Source: Microstegium vimineum (taxonomy: Eukaryota; Streptophyta; Magnoliopsida; Poales; Poaceae). From it: a stretch of 64,000 nucleotides of DNA. The stretch is taken from contig CM039119.1 of NCBI GenBank assembly GCA_022036555.1, positions 43,093,318 to 43,157,317 of the forward strand, in the 5' to 3' direction. The notes under the pieces were generated by a model. It saw nothing but the letters and a program-made list of their open reading frames with translations. It ran no database searches and was not told the origin of the DNA. Shown piece after piece: positions 34,081-47,195 of this stretch (its first letter is position 1; each line of letters begins with the position of its first letter). The position numbers were made by a program, and so were the translations under genes.

Positions 34081-35172
34081 GTGTATCCGCAACATCCAGG
34101 GGGTCGAGGAGGGCTTTCTCCATCAAGCCGTGAGATTGAAGGGATTGCGCCACACGCCTGGGCCGAAGACACGGCAGCGAAGATTCTTACTCCAAGCTGC
34201 TGGCTGCACACCGTCGACCCGGCAACAGGAGCCAAGTCCGATTTATCAGCGTACAAGCTTACAGCGTGGACTAGTGATCCGCGGGCAATCCCCAAGGTGG
34301 TATGGTTGCAGCACATTGCAGAGAATGAGGTGGTTCAGATCAGCACCAACCCCACCTTTGGCAGCCTCCCCTCAGAAGAAGGTTCTCGGATACAGGGTCC
34401 TCTCCTGGTCCACCTTAAAAACGTCACCGACTTCAAGCTAGATGATCAGCAAGACAACGCAGTCACTGAGCGTGTGGTGGAACCAGTTTCCCCCGCTCAT
34501 GAACGCATGGTGGTGACGCCCGACGCTTCCTCTGGGCTGGATTCGTCGGTCCAGACGGACAACAATGTGATGGCCATGACCGTCCAGCTTGCCGGGACAC
34601 AGCAAGCTAGTCTCTCCAGTGGGTGGCCAGGAGATAGCCAACATTGCTGGATCGCAGCCGTCGTCCTCCCAATCAATTATTGTAGAGGATGCCCAGGAGG
34701 ATCAGCCCACAATCACTCCTATGGCCGGACCGCAAGTGACATCCTCCCCACCGAGTGAACCTACTCCAACGCCGAGAGAGGCGGCACGCCGCCTGGCTAA
34801 CTTCACGGAGAAGGTTCAGCGAAGCCGCCGGCCGGTGCCGCACAGGACAGGAGCAGGCGCATCGCGGCACAAAATATGGATCCCATCCCGGCCTCCAAGC
34901 GTGGGGAAGTGCTTCTGAAGAGAAGGATGGGGGTCCTGCTTGCGCTTGCGACTGCAGCTCCTTCGTCAGCCTCTAGGCAGGCACTCGTTTGATGACCTCC
35001 TTGGTGACAATCTCTCTGAAACAGACTCCGAGGCGTTCGACAAGGTATTCACAGGCCATAAGGGTCAGAGAACCCGCGTGGTGCGGAGGCCTTCGGCCAT
35101 CAGGGTCTAAGCCCCCACGGTGGTGTACACGGAGCTCTGTTTCCATGGTCAGTACATCCATTATGTCGTGGA
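34081..35172 (+). pseudogene. LINE ORF1-like (DUF4283-type) remnant
   Basis: The frame 34081-34758 contains EIEGIAPHAWAEDTAAKILT, CWLHTVDPATGAKSDLSAY and KLTAWTSDPRAIPKVVWLQH. I recognise this pattern from the RNA-binding ORF1 proteins of grass L1-like elements. The C-terminal part (34760-35170) is frame-shifted. Confidence 0.65.
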
Positions 35173-35665
35173 TGTTGGAATTAGATCTTCTCCCGTTAAG
35201 CCCAACGGACTAACGGGCCCTAGGTTATGCGCCCTGATCGGGGGCGTCCAACCTTGTGGTTGGTGGGCCCCGTCGCACAGTGCTATATAAGGAAAGGTGG
35301 GAGCCGGGGCGCCAGGCACGCGAATCAAGGTTCACCTGTGCGCCGCCACACCCCACCGACATCCTAAACTTTAGACCGATCTATAGGGGGCGCTGCAAGC
35401 GGCGGGAAGTACCACCGACGCGGCGAGCACCCGGATGACAATAGAGGCGACGGCTAACGGGACAACGACGGCCATGGCGGACGGCAGCTCTAACCCTAAC
35501 ACCGCCGCCGCCACTGCGACTCCTCCGGTTGACTCATCCGGTCTGTATCTCTCTCTCTTTCTCTCTCTCTTACTCTGTACACGGCATATGAACTGCATAC
35601 ATCTACTACTACCCGAACTAAATATCCTACTGGATCCGCTCCTAGACGATCCTATGAACCTATCA

Positions 35666-37090
35666 ATGGTATCAGACGCCTCCTAGCGAGGGGATCCACT
35701 AGGATCAAAGCCTAATCGGCTGAATCGAACCTAACCCTAACCCTAAATCTCAAGAACAGAGAGGGGTTAGGGAAGAAGAACGAGAACAGAACCACGGATC
35801 GGCTTGAACGAAACCCAAACGAAACCCCAACTTGCTAGGGAAAACCCGATCCGAATCAAACGAATCAAGATCCAAGAACACAGAAACAAAACGAAGCCTT
35901 AACCCTAAAAAGAACGGGGGCGGTGCTCTTACCTGGGGCTCGGTCCTCCATTGCCGGCGCGTGGGAAGACTCCGGTGAGGTCACGCCACCGCGCGACCTC
36001 TCTGTCTTGTGCGCGGCGTCGCGGTCACCGCGGCCAGCCCGCTCGACGGCGGCGCGTCTACCTCTCGGTGGGCGCGCACACCGGCGAGAAGGCCGGCGGC
36101 GGCGCTCTCTCTCTCTCCTCCGGCCGGTGGCTCTTGGCCGCCGCCGCTCTCTCCCTCTCTGAGCAGAAGCGGCGCGGGGGAGGAGAAAGGGGAAGGGGAA
36201 AATGAAACTAGGGTTCGGGGGCTCGGCCGTCGGCCGGGGGGTTTTGTTCCCGCGAAAAGGACGCGCAGCCGTCCGATCCCCGACGCCCTAGATCCGACGG
36301 TCGCGGGTGATCCGAGCCTGCTGGGCCGCCTTTGAGCCCAGGCGGGACGCGGCTTTCCCGGCCCAGGCCCACGTTGCGGCCTGGGGGGAGAGGACAGGCC
36401 CCGCGCGCGGCCGGTTGGGCCCTTTTGGCCTCTGGGCCGTTTTAGTTTGCCCAGCCCGTGAACTGAACAGTGACGTTTCCCAATTTTTTTTATTTTCCAG
36501 AATTAAATAGAATTGATATTTGAATAAATTTGAAATGAAATTTGGTGAATTGTTTCTCTGAACAAATTTATCCAACGACAATTTAATTCAGAGAATAATC
36601 ACATGAAGAATATTCTGGAAAATAATTTTTCGAACAATTATAATTATTCTATTTTCTAGAAACATTAAATCGAATCACTTGATATTTGAATGAATTATTC
36701 TCTATACAAATTTTATCCAACGATAATTTTTGTTTAAAGAACAATTCAAATTGATTTTTCTGGAAAATAAGATTATTATGGTTTCCGCTGCGAAGAAAAT
36801 ATTGAATTGCCTCTTAATTAAATTTGAACCAACGGGATAATTTAATTTTGAGTGAATTATAATTTTCGATAATTTTGTTGAGATTATAATACTATTATTT
36901 TCTGACCAACGTTGTTAATAACATTATTATAATGAATAGCTATGCATTTATTTTACTTCTGCCCAACGGTGATGTATAAATTTTTGCAGAGGAATTGTAT
37001 GTTTAATTTTGACCAACGTTAAGTTAAGGCATGCAATTTCATGATGAATGTTTCTCACTTTTCTTTGGATAAATTTCAGAAGTTAAAGGA
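35666..37090 (+). other. copia 5' leader, 1.4 kb
   Basis: There is no gag frame here. It begins with the primer-binding site and a telomere-like cctaaccctaaccctaa run (35731), then a GC-rich block (35930-36470). An AT-rich block (36480-37080) follows with a CCAACG core recurring at about 36572, 36717, 36830, 36904, 36964 and 37013. Confidence 0.6.
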
Positions 37091-40000
37091 ATGGTGAACA
37101 TAAACAACATTCCTCCGCTCAACGGTACCAACTACCGTGTGTGGCGGGAGAAGTACGAACTGAAACTTGCATTGGCAGAGATCGATCTTGCCATCACTTC
37201 CCCGTGTCCTACTATTCCAGAGGAACCGGAGAAGAGAACCGATGAAACTGACGAAGCTTTTCACGTCCGAAAGCGTGACTTTGCCGAAGTCATGATGAAA
37301 TATGACATTGAACACAGGCGTTGAATTCAATCCAACAGAAAATGCCTGTTGGTGGCAAAAGCCACCATTGAAGACCAAATCCGAGGGTCAATCCCAGAAT
37401 GCATCACCGCCATTGATTACCTTGAAAGGGTAAAGAGCCAGTTTACTGGGTCTTCTAAGGCCACAGCAAGCACAATGATACATAAACTTGTATCTGAGAA
37501 ATACAATGGTGGTGGTGTGCGTCAGCACATATTGAAAATGAATTCGAAACTTTTGCTGTGAATTACAATATGATGCCTGAAAACTGGGACATTGAAAAGC
37601 TCATTGTAATGTGTGTCCAGGAGGAAGAGAGAATCAAGTCCGCACAGGGTGAAACAGCTCATCTTGTGAAGGATAATAAAAGAAAGAACTTTTACAAGAA
37701 ACCACAGGGGAAACCCCAGTGGAATAAAGGCTCTCCTCCAAGCCACAAGAAAACACACTTGCAAAGAGAAAAGAAAAGGACTCTCAGGATGAGGACTATA
37801 GAAAATATGGCAATACTGAGAAAGATCAGTGCAAGGAATGCTTCAAGAGAGGGCATTACAAGAGAGATTGCCCTGTCTACCTGAAAAAGCTACTAAAGAA
37901 AGGTGATGATACTATCACATTTGTAGATGAATCCTTGTTTTTATGTTATTCGAACACCTCTTGGTGGATTGATTCAGGTGCAACAATTCACGTTTCGAAT
38001 TCTTTACAGGGGTTAAGTGGGAGGAGAACCCTGCAAAGAGGAGAAAGAACGATTAAAGTCGCGAATGGAGTACAAGCTGGAGTTAAAGCCATAGGCGATC
38101 TAGCTTTAGAATTAAAAGATGGCTTTGTACTTAAGCTTAGGAATGTACTCTATGTTCCCTCTTTACATAGGAATTTAATAAGTGTATCGAAACTCGATGA
38201 TGATGGTTTTGGCTGTCATTTTGGTAATGGCAGATGTGAACTATTTGATAATAATGATAAGTGTGTTGGTCTTGCCTTCCGACAAGACAGCTTTATTTAT
38301 TATCTCTTGCTGAGAATGTGAATCATGTTGTGAATGATATAAATGTCTCCCAATCTAAAAATGAGAATAAGAAACGGAAGAGAAATGAAAACGACTCTTC
38401 AAAATTATGGCATTGTCGCTTGGGCCATATTTCGAGGGGGAGAATAGAACACTTAGTGAAATAATCAATTCTTCCGCATTTAGAATTCTCCGATTTAGAA
38501 CAATGTGTTGATTGCATCAAAGGAAAATATGTTAAGAAAATAAAGAAAGATGCTAAACGAAGCACGAGAGTATTAGAAATAATTCACACGAACATTTGCG
38601 GTCCATTCCCAATGAAAAGCGTGGATGGTTATGATTCGTTCATAACATTCACGGATGATTACTCTCGTTATGGCTACATTTATCCAATTAAAGAAAGAAC
38701 AGAAGCATTGGATAAATTTAAGATATTTAAAGCCGAAATTGAAAATCAACACAACATGAAAATAAAGATAGTTCGATCAGACCGTGATGGAGAGTATTAC
38801 GGGCGACATACCCCGTATGTCCAGATTCCAGGTCCTTTTGCAAGGTTCCTACAGGAAAATGGCATAGTCGCTCAATACTTCATACCGGGGGAGCCTCAGC
38901 AGAATGGAGTGGCTGAAAGAAGAAACCGTACCCTAATGAATATGGTGAGAAGCATGATGAACTACTCTACACTACCGGTTGGTTTATGGATGGAGGCACA
39001 GAAAACCGTCATTCATATACTCAATCGAGTACCAAGCAAGTCAGTGCAGAAAACACCATATGAATTATGGACAGGAAGAGAACTCTCACTTAAGCACTTA
39101 CGTGTGTGGGGCTGTCCAGCTGAGGCAAAGGTATTTAACCCAAATGTTGAAAAATTAGACTTCAAGACTGTCAGCTGCCATTTCATTGGCTATCCAGAAA
39201 GATTGAAAGGATATCGATTCTATTGTCTTGATAGATACACGAAATTTGTTGAAACAAGACACGTTGTGTTCTTGGAGGATAACATGATCAGGGGGAGCAA
39301 GGTAACATGTGAAATTAGACTTGAGGAGAAGCGGGTACATGTACCTACTCCGATGGTTGAAGAACCATACTTTACGTTACCTGCTACGGATGTTGCACCA
39401 GCAGTACAGGATACTGTGGTGACAACACCTGTTGTGAATTCTCCCATAGCGACAACGAATGAATAAGAAGAACCTGTCCATCAGGAGCCTGTAGAACCAA
39501 ATGTCGCTAATGAGGAAGAACAGCAACAGCCCATAGTGGACCAAGTGCCAGAGGCCCCTAGAAGGTCTCAAAGAACTAGAAGGTCAGCTATTCCAGATGA
39601 TTATGAAATTTATGAAACTGAAGAATTTCATATGGAAGATGACCCTATAACTTTTGAAGAAGCCATGAGAAGCGAACACTCATCGAAGTGGCTCAGGCCA
39701 TGGAAGATGAGATGAAATCTATGAACACCAATAAAGTTTGGGTTCTAGAAAATATTCTTAAAGGAGCTAAGAAAGTAGGATCCAAATGGGGTCTACAAGA
39801 CGAAATATGACTCCCAAGGGAATATTGAAAGTCACAAAGCGCAACTTGTGGCTAAGGGTTTTACCCAAAGAGAAGGGATCGATTACAATGAAACTTTTTC
39901 CCCAGTTTCTTGTAAAGATTCTTTCAGAATTATTATGGCACTTGTGGCTCACTATGATCTAGAATTACATCAGATGGATGTAAAGACCGCATTCCTAAAT

Positions 40001-41208
40001 GGGGATTTGGATGAAAATGTCTATATGGCACAACCGAAAGGTTTTGTCGTAAAAGGAAAAGAAAATATGGGATGTCGTCTGAAAAGATCCATTTATGGTT
40101 TGAAACAAGCTTCGAGACAGTGGTACTTGAAGTTTGATAAAACTATAAAGGGTTTTGGGTTTACAGAAAATGTCGAGGACAATTGTGTCTAAGTGAAATT
40201 CAAGAATAAGAAATACATATTCCTGATCCTATATGTAGATGACATCTTACTTGCTAGTAATGATGTCAATCTACTATTGGAGACGAAGAAATTCTTGTCC
40301 TCGAACTTTGATATGAAAGACCTCGGTGAAGCTTCGTTTGTCTTGGGAATTGAGATTCATCGAGATAGAAGAAAAGGGGTATTGGGATTGTCGCAGAAAG
40401 CATACATAGAAAAAGTTCTGAAGAAATTTAGTATGCATGCGTGTAGTCCATCTCCTGCTCCGATTGTCAAGGGCGATAAATATGGGGAACATCAGTGTCC
40501 TAAGAACCAATATGAAATTGATCAAATGAAAGCGGTACCGTATGCTTCGGCAATTGGAAGTTTACAATATGCTCAAACGTGTACACGCCCTGACATAGCT
40601 TTTGTTACCGGGTTACTTGGCAGATATCAAAAGAATCCAGGAATTGAACATTAGAAATTAGTGAAGAAAGTCTTGCGTTATTTACAAGGTACGAAAGGTC
40701 TCATGTTGACATATGAAAGGTCTGATTCCCTGCACATAGAGGGGTATTCAGATTCTGACTATGCTGGAGATGAAAGAAAATCCACATCAGGATATATATA
40801 TTTACTCTTGCTAAAGGAGTGATATCGTGGAAAAGTTCGAAACAAACAGTGACTACATCCTCGATAATGTACGCCGAGTTTGTAGCTTGTTATGAGGCCT
40901 CGAGGCAGGTAAATTGGTTGAAGAAATTTGTACCCGGATTGAGAATAATTGAAAGTATAGAAAGACCGATGCGGTTGTATTGTGATAACAATCCAGCGGT
41001 AGAATATGCTCACACCAATAGGTCAAGTGGCGCTGCCAAACACATTGACATAAAGTACTATGTTGTGAAAGATAAACTTCGGGATCATATCATAAATCTT
41101 GAGCATATACGAACAGAAACGATGCTAGCGGATCCTCTCACAAAAGGCCTTCCACCCAGTGTGTTCAGAGGACACATAGCCGACATGGGTTTAAGGGAGA
41201 GCCTATGA
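37091..41208 (+). pseudogene. Ty1/copia gag-pol, inactivated
   Basis: Gag starts at 37091 (NINNIPPLNGTNYRVWREKY). The CCHC knuckle CKECFKRGHYKRDC is at about 37832. Protease WWIDSGATIHVS is at about 37962, and the pre-integrase LWHCRLGHISRGRIEHL at about 38407. The integrase core has HTNICGPFP, RSDRDGEYY and QQNGVAERRN (38590-38925). Reverse transcriptase has MDVKTAFLNGDLDENVY and YVDDILLAS (to 40650). RNase H has GYSDSDYAGD, YAEFVACYEA and KHIDIKYY (40740-41200). Stops or frame changes near 37322, 37560, 38320, 38462, 39463, 39680-39800, 40190, 40652 and 40820 disable it. Confidence 0.95.
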
Positions 41209-41914
41209 TTCCCGAAGAATAAGAAGGACCCAGAATAATAAAAAGTTTATTTCCAAAATAGAAATGTGTGTAGTAGCTATTAGTCTAACAACATGAATTG
41301 TTGTGACGATAAAGCATGCTCTATATACTGATCTGTGATGGAATTGAAAAGAATTGGAATATTGAACTCGAAATAGAATTGAAAAATTAAAAGGATTGTA
41401 TGAGATCTAGGGGGAGAATGTTGGAATTAGATCTCCTCCTGTTAGGCCCAACGGACTAACGGGCCCTAGGCCATGCGCCCTGATCGGGGGCGTCCAACCT
41501 TGTGGTTGGTGGGCTCCCGTCGCACAGTGCTATATAAGGAAAGGTGGGGGTCGGGACGCCAGGCACGCGAATCAAGGTTCACCTGTGCGCCGCCACACCC
41601 CACCGACATCCTAAACCTTAGACCGATCTATAGGGGGCGCTGCAAGCGGCGGGAAGTACCACCGACGCGGCGAGCACCCGGATGACGACAGAGGCGACTG
41701 CTAACGGGACAACGACGGCCATGGCGGACGGCGACTCTAACCCTAACACTGCCGCCGCCACTGCGACTCCTCCGATTGACTCATCCGGTTTGTATATCTC
41801 TCTCTCTTTCTTTCTCTCTTACTCTGTACACGGCATATGAACTGCATACATCTACTACTACCCGAACTAAATATCCTACTGGATCCGCTCCTAGACGATC
41901 CTACGAACCTATCA

Positions 41915-44900
41915 CTAGAACGCGCGGCCTCAATGCGCAATCAAGACGCGACACCGTCCGCACTTTGTCTGAAGATGATATTAGACCATCAATGGTATGC
42001 CTCCAAGAAACTAAATTGGATGTAATCTCTGAGTACATTGTTTTTTCCTTGCTGGGAAGGGATTTCACGGAGTTCGCGTATCTTCCGGCTTCGAGCACGC
42101 GTGGAGGCATATTGATCGCAGGACGGCGATCAGATGTTTCTTTCTCCAACGTACTACTGGGTTGCTTTTGCTTCTCAGTGACAGTCGCAGTGCAGTCAAC
42201 TGATTCCTCACAGGGCGACGACGACAAATGGTGGCTATCCTCCGTCTCCGTGTACGGCCCTAGCGAGGACGGGGACAAATCCATCTTCTTGGAGGAGCTC
42301 GAAGCAATAAGAGACTTACGCCTGGATCCATGGGTTGTGATAGGTGATTTCAACATCATCCTAAATGAGGCTGACAAGACGATCGTATCGATCGAGCTAA
42401 CTTGAGGCGGTTCCGGCGGACTGTCAACACTCTTGGACTTGGACATGCATTAATTTGCACGGACGGACATTTACTTGGAGCAACGAAAGGCACACGTACT
42501 CCAACTTTAGTACGGCTTGACAGGCATTTCGACGGATTGGGATGCCAGGTTCCCAAACGCACACCTTAGAGGGCTGGGCTCAGATGCATCAGATCATTGC
42601 CCACTCCTCCTTCACACCAACATTGGAATTATGACAAAGGGTAGATTTCACTTCGAGCTTTTATGGCCTAAGTTTGAAGCAGGCTACGATGCCGCCGTGG
42701 CCGAGTCCTGGCTGCGACCTGTGGGAATTTTTGACCCCATGGCACGTCCTGATCATATGATCTCAGCTCGCGCGGGATCTGCAAAGATGGTCAGCTACAA
42801 AAATTGGCGAAGTCAGGCCGCAGCTGCTCATGGTGCGTGAGCTTGTGCGATGGCTGGACACAATGCAGGAACACCGCCATGGCTTGCGCAAGCGAATGAA
42901 GCTCAGATGCCTTGGTCTGTCATCGATGGAGAGGACGATGGCCAGACAACGGTCACGAATCCGCCAGCTTAGCGAGGGCGATGCGCGCGAACACATCATA
43001 CTTTCATATGATGGCAAGAGGAAGGAAACGCAAGAATTTTATACCGGCCCTTGCTGTTAACGGTCACACCATTGCAGATCATGAACTAATGGAGCAAGCA
43101 CTACACAGTCACTTCGTGAATATTTTTGGCACTGCACCAATCCATGGGACGTACTACTCTCGACCTCCAGGCGTTGGGTGTGCAGCAGCTCGAGCTGTCA
43201 GACTTGGAGGCGCCCATATCTTCAGATGAGGTCTGGGCTGCCATCAAGGAGATGCCCAGCGACCGCGCACCGGGGCCGGACGGGTTCCCTGGGGCGTACG
43301 TTCTACAAGTCAGCATGGCCGATCATTCAAACAGAGATAATGGAGGCCGTCCATGCTTTCGACTAATGAGGATGGAGGCCATCGTGGTCTTGTTACCAAA
43401 GAGGATGGAGGCAAACTCGCCTAATGATTTCCGCCCAATCACCATGATTCACAGTTTCGCCAAGTTGCTGTCCAAAATCCTTGCCTTGCGTCTCGCACCG
43501 AAACTAAAGGATCTCGTGGACAAAAACCAGAACGCCTTCATCAGACGCCGCTCCATTCATGACAACTTCAAGTATGTACAACGTGTTGCAGTCCTAATTA
43601 GGAAGAAGAAAAGGCCAATGCTGCTGCTCAAATTAGACATATCGAAAGCTTTCGACTCTCTGTCTTGGCCTTTCCTTCTCGAGGTTCTACAAGCGAGAGG
43701 ATTTGGTGCAAGATGGCGTGGCTGGATGGAGGCCCTACTCAGCACGCTTCTTCCAGGATCACTTTGAACGGACAGCAAGGTTCTCCAATCCAACTAACAC
43801 ATGAGGGGCATCCATCAAGGAGATTCTCTGTCTCCCATGTTGTTCATCATTGCCATGGACATGCTGCACCGGTTGTTCGCTCAAGCGGTCACCGATGGGA
43901 TTTTAAAGAGAATGAGACCATCCAAAATCAAATACCAATGCAGCCTTTATGCGGATGATGTCATCATGTTCATCAGACCAACCATCTAGGAGGCAACAGC
44001 AGTCAAGCACATCCTCTCTATATATATTTGGTGCTGCCTCCGTCCTACAAACCAACATGGCCAAATGCTCCATCACCCCTATCTTCGGTGGGGAGGAGGT
44101 GATGGACGACATAGTCAGCATCCTTGGGTGTCAAGTTCAGCCATTCCCGATTAATTATCTTGGGTTGCCACTTAGCACAAGGGCCATCCCCAAGTCAAGC
44201 TTTCAGTCATTGGTCGAGCAAGTATCAAGGAAGCAGCTTCCACCGAGCCAAGGCTCGCTCATGGCCAGAAGTGGGAGGGTCATATGGATCAAGTCCGTTC
44301 TCCGGTTAGTGCCTATCTATGCTATGATGGCAGAGAATTTGCCGGCCTGGGCGCGGAAGGAAATTGACGCCATTTGTCGTCGTTTTTTTGTGCTGGTTCT
44401 GATCGTTCAGTTCAATTAAGGCAAGTGTATGGTAGCTTGGCCGACCTGCTGCAGGCCAACCCAATCAACTTGGCGGTCTTGGCATCTCTGATCTCAAACT
44501 CACTGGGTATGCATTGCAGACGCGCTGGCTTTGGCTACAAAAAACTGATGAAGATCGCGCATGGAGCCAGCTGCCTATCAAGACGTGCCCTCAAGTCCAA
44601 GCTTTCTTCAAAGCATCTACATTCATGGTGGTTGGAAATGGTCAGCGCGCCTTGTTTTGGGAGGACCGTTGGCTGTCCGGCGAGTCCGTAAGTGATATAG
44701 CACCATGCCTTTACTCTCTTGTTCCGAGCAGAACACGTTACAGGCAAACTGTATGTGCTGGACTCCTCAACAGAACATGGGCTATAAGTCATGATGTAAG
44801 TGGGGCGGCAGCGGCTAACCTGTCCCATATCCCGCCAGACCGCAAACGCTTCATGGCCTGATGAGGCGAGCACACAACAGCCGCATGATACTGGCAGCAA

Positions 44901-45950
44901 GATGTGGGTTTGCCAGCCCACTTATTAGCACATTCACAGCAGCCTGAGCCTGACAGACCATGCCTTTCGGCCGAGCGTCATCATGTAGCACACGTAGACT
45001 GCAGGAAAGCGGGGTCTCCAAGGCTAATTAAGCACATGTAGACGGAGTGGCTCCCATCGGAACTTCTTCGGCGCTGGCCACGATGGCCCAACAAGTCGAT
45101 GACGAGGCAGTCAGGGCGCTTGGGCAGCAACTGCAGGTAGCTTGCGGGATGTGGGTTGCCGCTGGGATTTGTGGGTTGGGCAGTTATACCCCACTCTATC
45201 TAAGTGGGCTAGCTTGAGCAGTCTAGCAAATTAGCGGCACGAGTAACCCAGCGGGTTGGTGCGGAGGCTCACCGAACTTGCATCCTTAGCTATAAGCATG
45301 GTGGGCGGGATGTCTACCCAGGCCTTCCTCGACTACCTTCATCTTTGGCGCTAGGTGGCAAATGTGCACCTAACTGATCAGCCAGATCGAACAGTATGGC
45401 GGTGGACGACAAGAGTAGTCAGCCAAATCGGCTTACCTCATGCTACATCACGGATCATCACCCTTCCCCGGCCACAAACTAATTTGGAAGACATGGGCGC
45501 CATTGAAAGTGAAGATTTTCTTGTGGCTTGCCCACCATTGGACCGCTGACAGGCGCAGGCGTCACGGCCTAGATGCCCAGGAAAAGTGCTACCTATATGA
45601 TCAAGATTCGGAATCAATTGACCACATTATTGCAGCTTGTGCGTACTCAAGAGAGGTTTGGTTCCTTGTCCTCCAGGCGGTAGGGATCCAACTGCCGCCG
45701 GCTGAGACCACCACCCTTCAATGGTGGCGGCGTATCCGTTCGACGGCTACAACACGCCAGAAAAAAAAGGGTTCGACACGCTCTTTGCACTGGTCTCTTG
45801 GCATCTCTGGAAGGAGCGGAATGCAAGGTGTTTTAAGAACACGACGGCTCCAATTGCTGAAACGCTACAAATGATCAAGATCGAAGCTGACCGGTGGATA
45901 GAAGGCGGTGCACAGGGGCTGCATGCCTTGGTGCAAGGGAGCTAGCGCCT
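41915..45950 (+). pseudogene. LINE ORF2: endonuclease, reverse transcriptase, zf-RVT
   Basis: The apurinic-type endonuclease has RGLNAQSRRDTV at its start, catalytic Glu in VCLQETKLD, VYGPSED, GDFNIILNEADK and SDHCPLLL (42580). The reverse transcriptase follows (about 43240-43980) with DRAPGPDGFPGAY, NDFRPITMIHSFAKLLSK, LLLKLDISKAFDSLSWPFL, RGIHQGDSLSPMLF and the YADD active site (about 43952). The C-terminus (45470-45900) has the LINE zinc-binding region with one Cys replaced by Tyr (CYLYDQDSESIDHII). Stops and frame changes near 42400, 42490, 42840, 43020, 43230 and 43770 make it inactive. 44870-45350 carries no recognised domain. Confidence 0.9.
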
Positions 45951-46098
45951 CGAATGTTTTTTTAAGGATGCTTGTTTTTCTTTATGTAATTCTGTTTTAT
46001 TTTTTGGTCCGCTGATTACAGTATTCTTGTACATAAAACTCTATTCTTTCTTTTAATATAAAGACATGCACACTCTGCGTATTCGCGAAAAAAAAGAA

Positions 46099-46340
46099 AA
46101 GCATCATCGCAATTTATCTTAATAAATCCGGGCGGCGGCTTAAACCAAGAAGGTCTTCTCCTTTGCTCGACGGTTGCTGCCTGAGAATTCTTCGGTGACG
46201 CCCATTCTTCAGAGTAACAGCTAGCAATCTGAGCAATCTATTCTGGGTATCTTGGTGCATCCCCTTCGCTAATTTCAGGCGTCGAGAACAAACGAGCGAA
46301 CAAGTTTAGCATTAGCAGCATTTTCAAGAACAAGAACAAA
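46099..46340. other. short unassigned stretch
   Basis: Nothing is recognised between the LINE tail and the RING-like fragment. Confidence 0.4.
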
Positions 46341-46344
46341 TTAA

Positions 46345-46480
46345 TGAACCTTTGGCTGCGTTGGTGCAGGGTCTTTCGAGGCAGACTGTGCAGGCGTCGC
46401 CGTCGTCGTCAGGTGCAGCGCCGTCCGGATGAGCTCGCGGAGGTGGAGTGCGGCACGACGGCGGAGCTCGCGGAGTGCGG
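46345..46480 (-). pseudogene. possible RING E3 exon fragment
   Basis: The minus strand encodes PDDDGDACTVCLERPCT, which looks like the start of the RING finger in XBAT/XBOS ankyrin-repeat E3 ligases (first Cys pair C-x2-C). The rest of the finger and the ankyrin repeats are not found. The surrounding GC-rich sequence is probably a captured or leftover exon. Confidence 0.35.
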
Positions 46481-46804
46481 AGGCGGAGCGCGCGCGACGA
46501 CGGCAACCTGCCCGCGTCTAGCTGCAGGATGCGGAGGTCATGGTGGCCAGGGCGGGAGCTAGCCCGCGCCCGGCGCCACCGCGCCGTACTCCGCCGCTGC
46601 CCCATCGGAGAACACGCGCGCAAACTTGCCCCATGGCCGCACCTCTTTTTTCTATGTAAAATGCACTGTAGGATGCGGATTGGGATGTTTTTGATAATTT
46701 GGCACGACAAAACCAGGTTGGCCGTAAGTTTGAGGGGCCCAATACCTGGTTTTGATAAGACTTATTTGACATAGCTGCGCAAGTTCATAGGCCTAGGTGC
46801 ATTT

Positions 46805-47195
46805 TAAAAAAATTAACCACCCTTCGCTGCACATCTTCCTTCAGCTTCAGAACTTCCCAAATTAGCTCCTTTGCCAAGATAGCTTGTGCAAGCTGATCTC
46901 TCCCTGTAGCTGCATAATATCTACTCTCTTACTGTCTTACATATTTGCATTTAAAAAATAAGTGAGCTCCATCCTCATCCAGACGACCACAGATAACACA
47001 GCAGGATTCAATTTGATACCTCTGCGTTTTAGATTAACACGCAAGGCCAAACTATTTTGACTAACTCTCCACATGAAGTGCAGCACTTTCTTTGGACAGT
47101 CAACTTGCCAAAGCTTCTTCCGCAGCTGATCGCCATTAGCATTACTGAATGAAGAACCACTACTTCTAGCTGCATTGCTTCTCTCTAATTTTGGA
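46805..47195 (-). pseudogene. LINE zf-RVT fragment
   Basis: The minus strand reads KLWQVDCPKKVLHFMWRVSQ, NSLALRVNLKRRGI, then in the next frame CCVICGRLDEDGAHLFFKC, which has the zinc ligands, and further IWEVLKLKEDVQRRVV. It is a second, unrelated LINE remnant, opposite in strand to the large LINE. Confidence 0.75.

Larger units (their letters stand above)
35173..41914 (+). mobile_element. Ty1/copia retrotransposon inserted in the LINE
   Basis: The LTRs are 35173-35665 and 41419-41914, about 495 bp, with roughly 20 differences by eye. They begin TGTTGGAATTAGATC and end CCTATCA. The primer-binding site TGGTATCAGACGCC is at 35667, and the polypurine tract agatctagggggagaa lies before 41419. 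The LTR TATA box is ctatataagg (35283). The flanks gtgga and ctaga agree at only 3 of 5 bases, so the target duplication is degraded. The insertion splits the LINE just before RGLN at the start of ORF2. Confidence 0.92.
34020..46098 (+). mobile_element. L1-type LINE, split by a copia element
   Basis: ORF1-like and ORF2-like sequences lie on either side of the copia element at 35173-41914 in one orientation, and the 3' end is a short A-rich tail (46087-46098) after gcgtattcgcgaaaaaaaa. The 5' end is not defined. All coding parts have several frame changes. Confidence 0.8.

Noticed and set aside
35731..35752. Telomeric array
   Set aside because: Only three cctaaccc-type units within a copia leader; too short.
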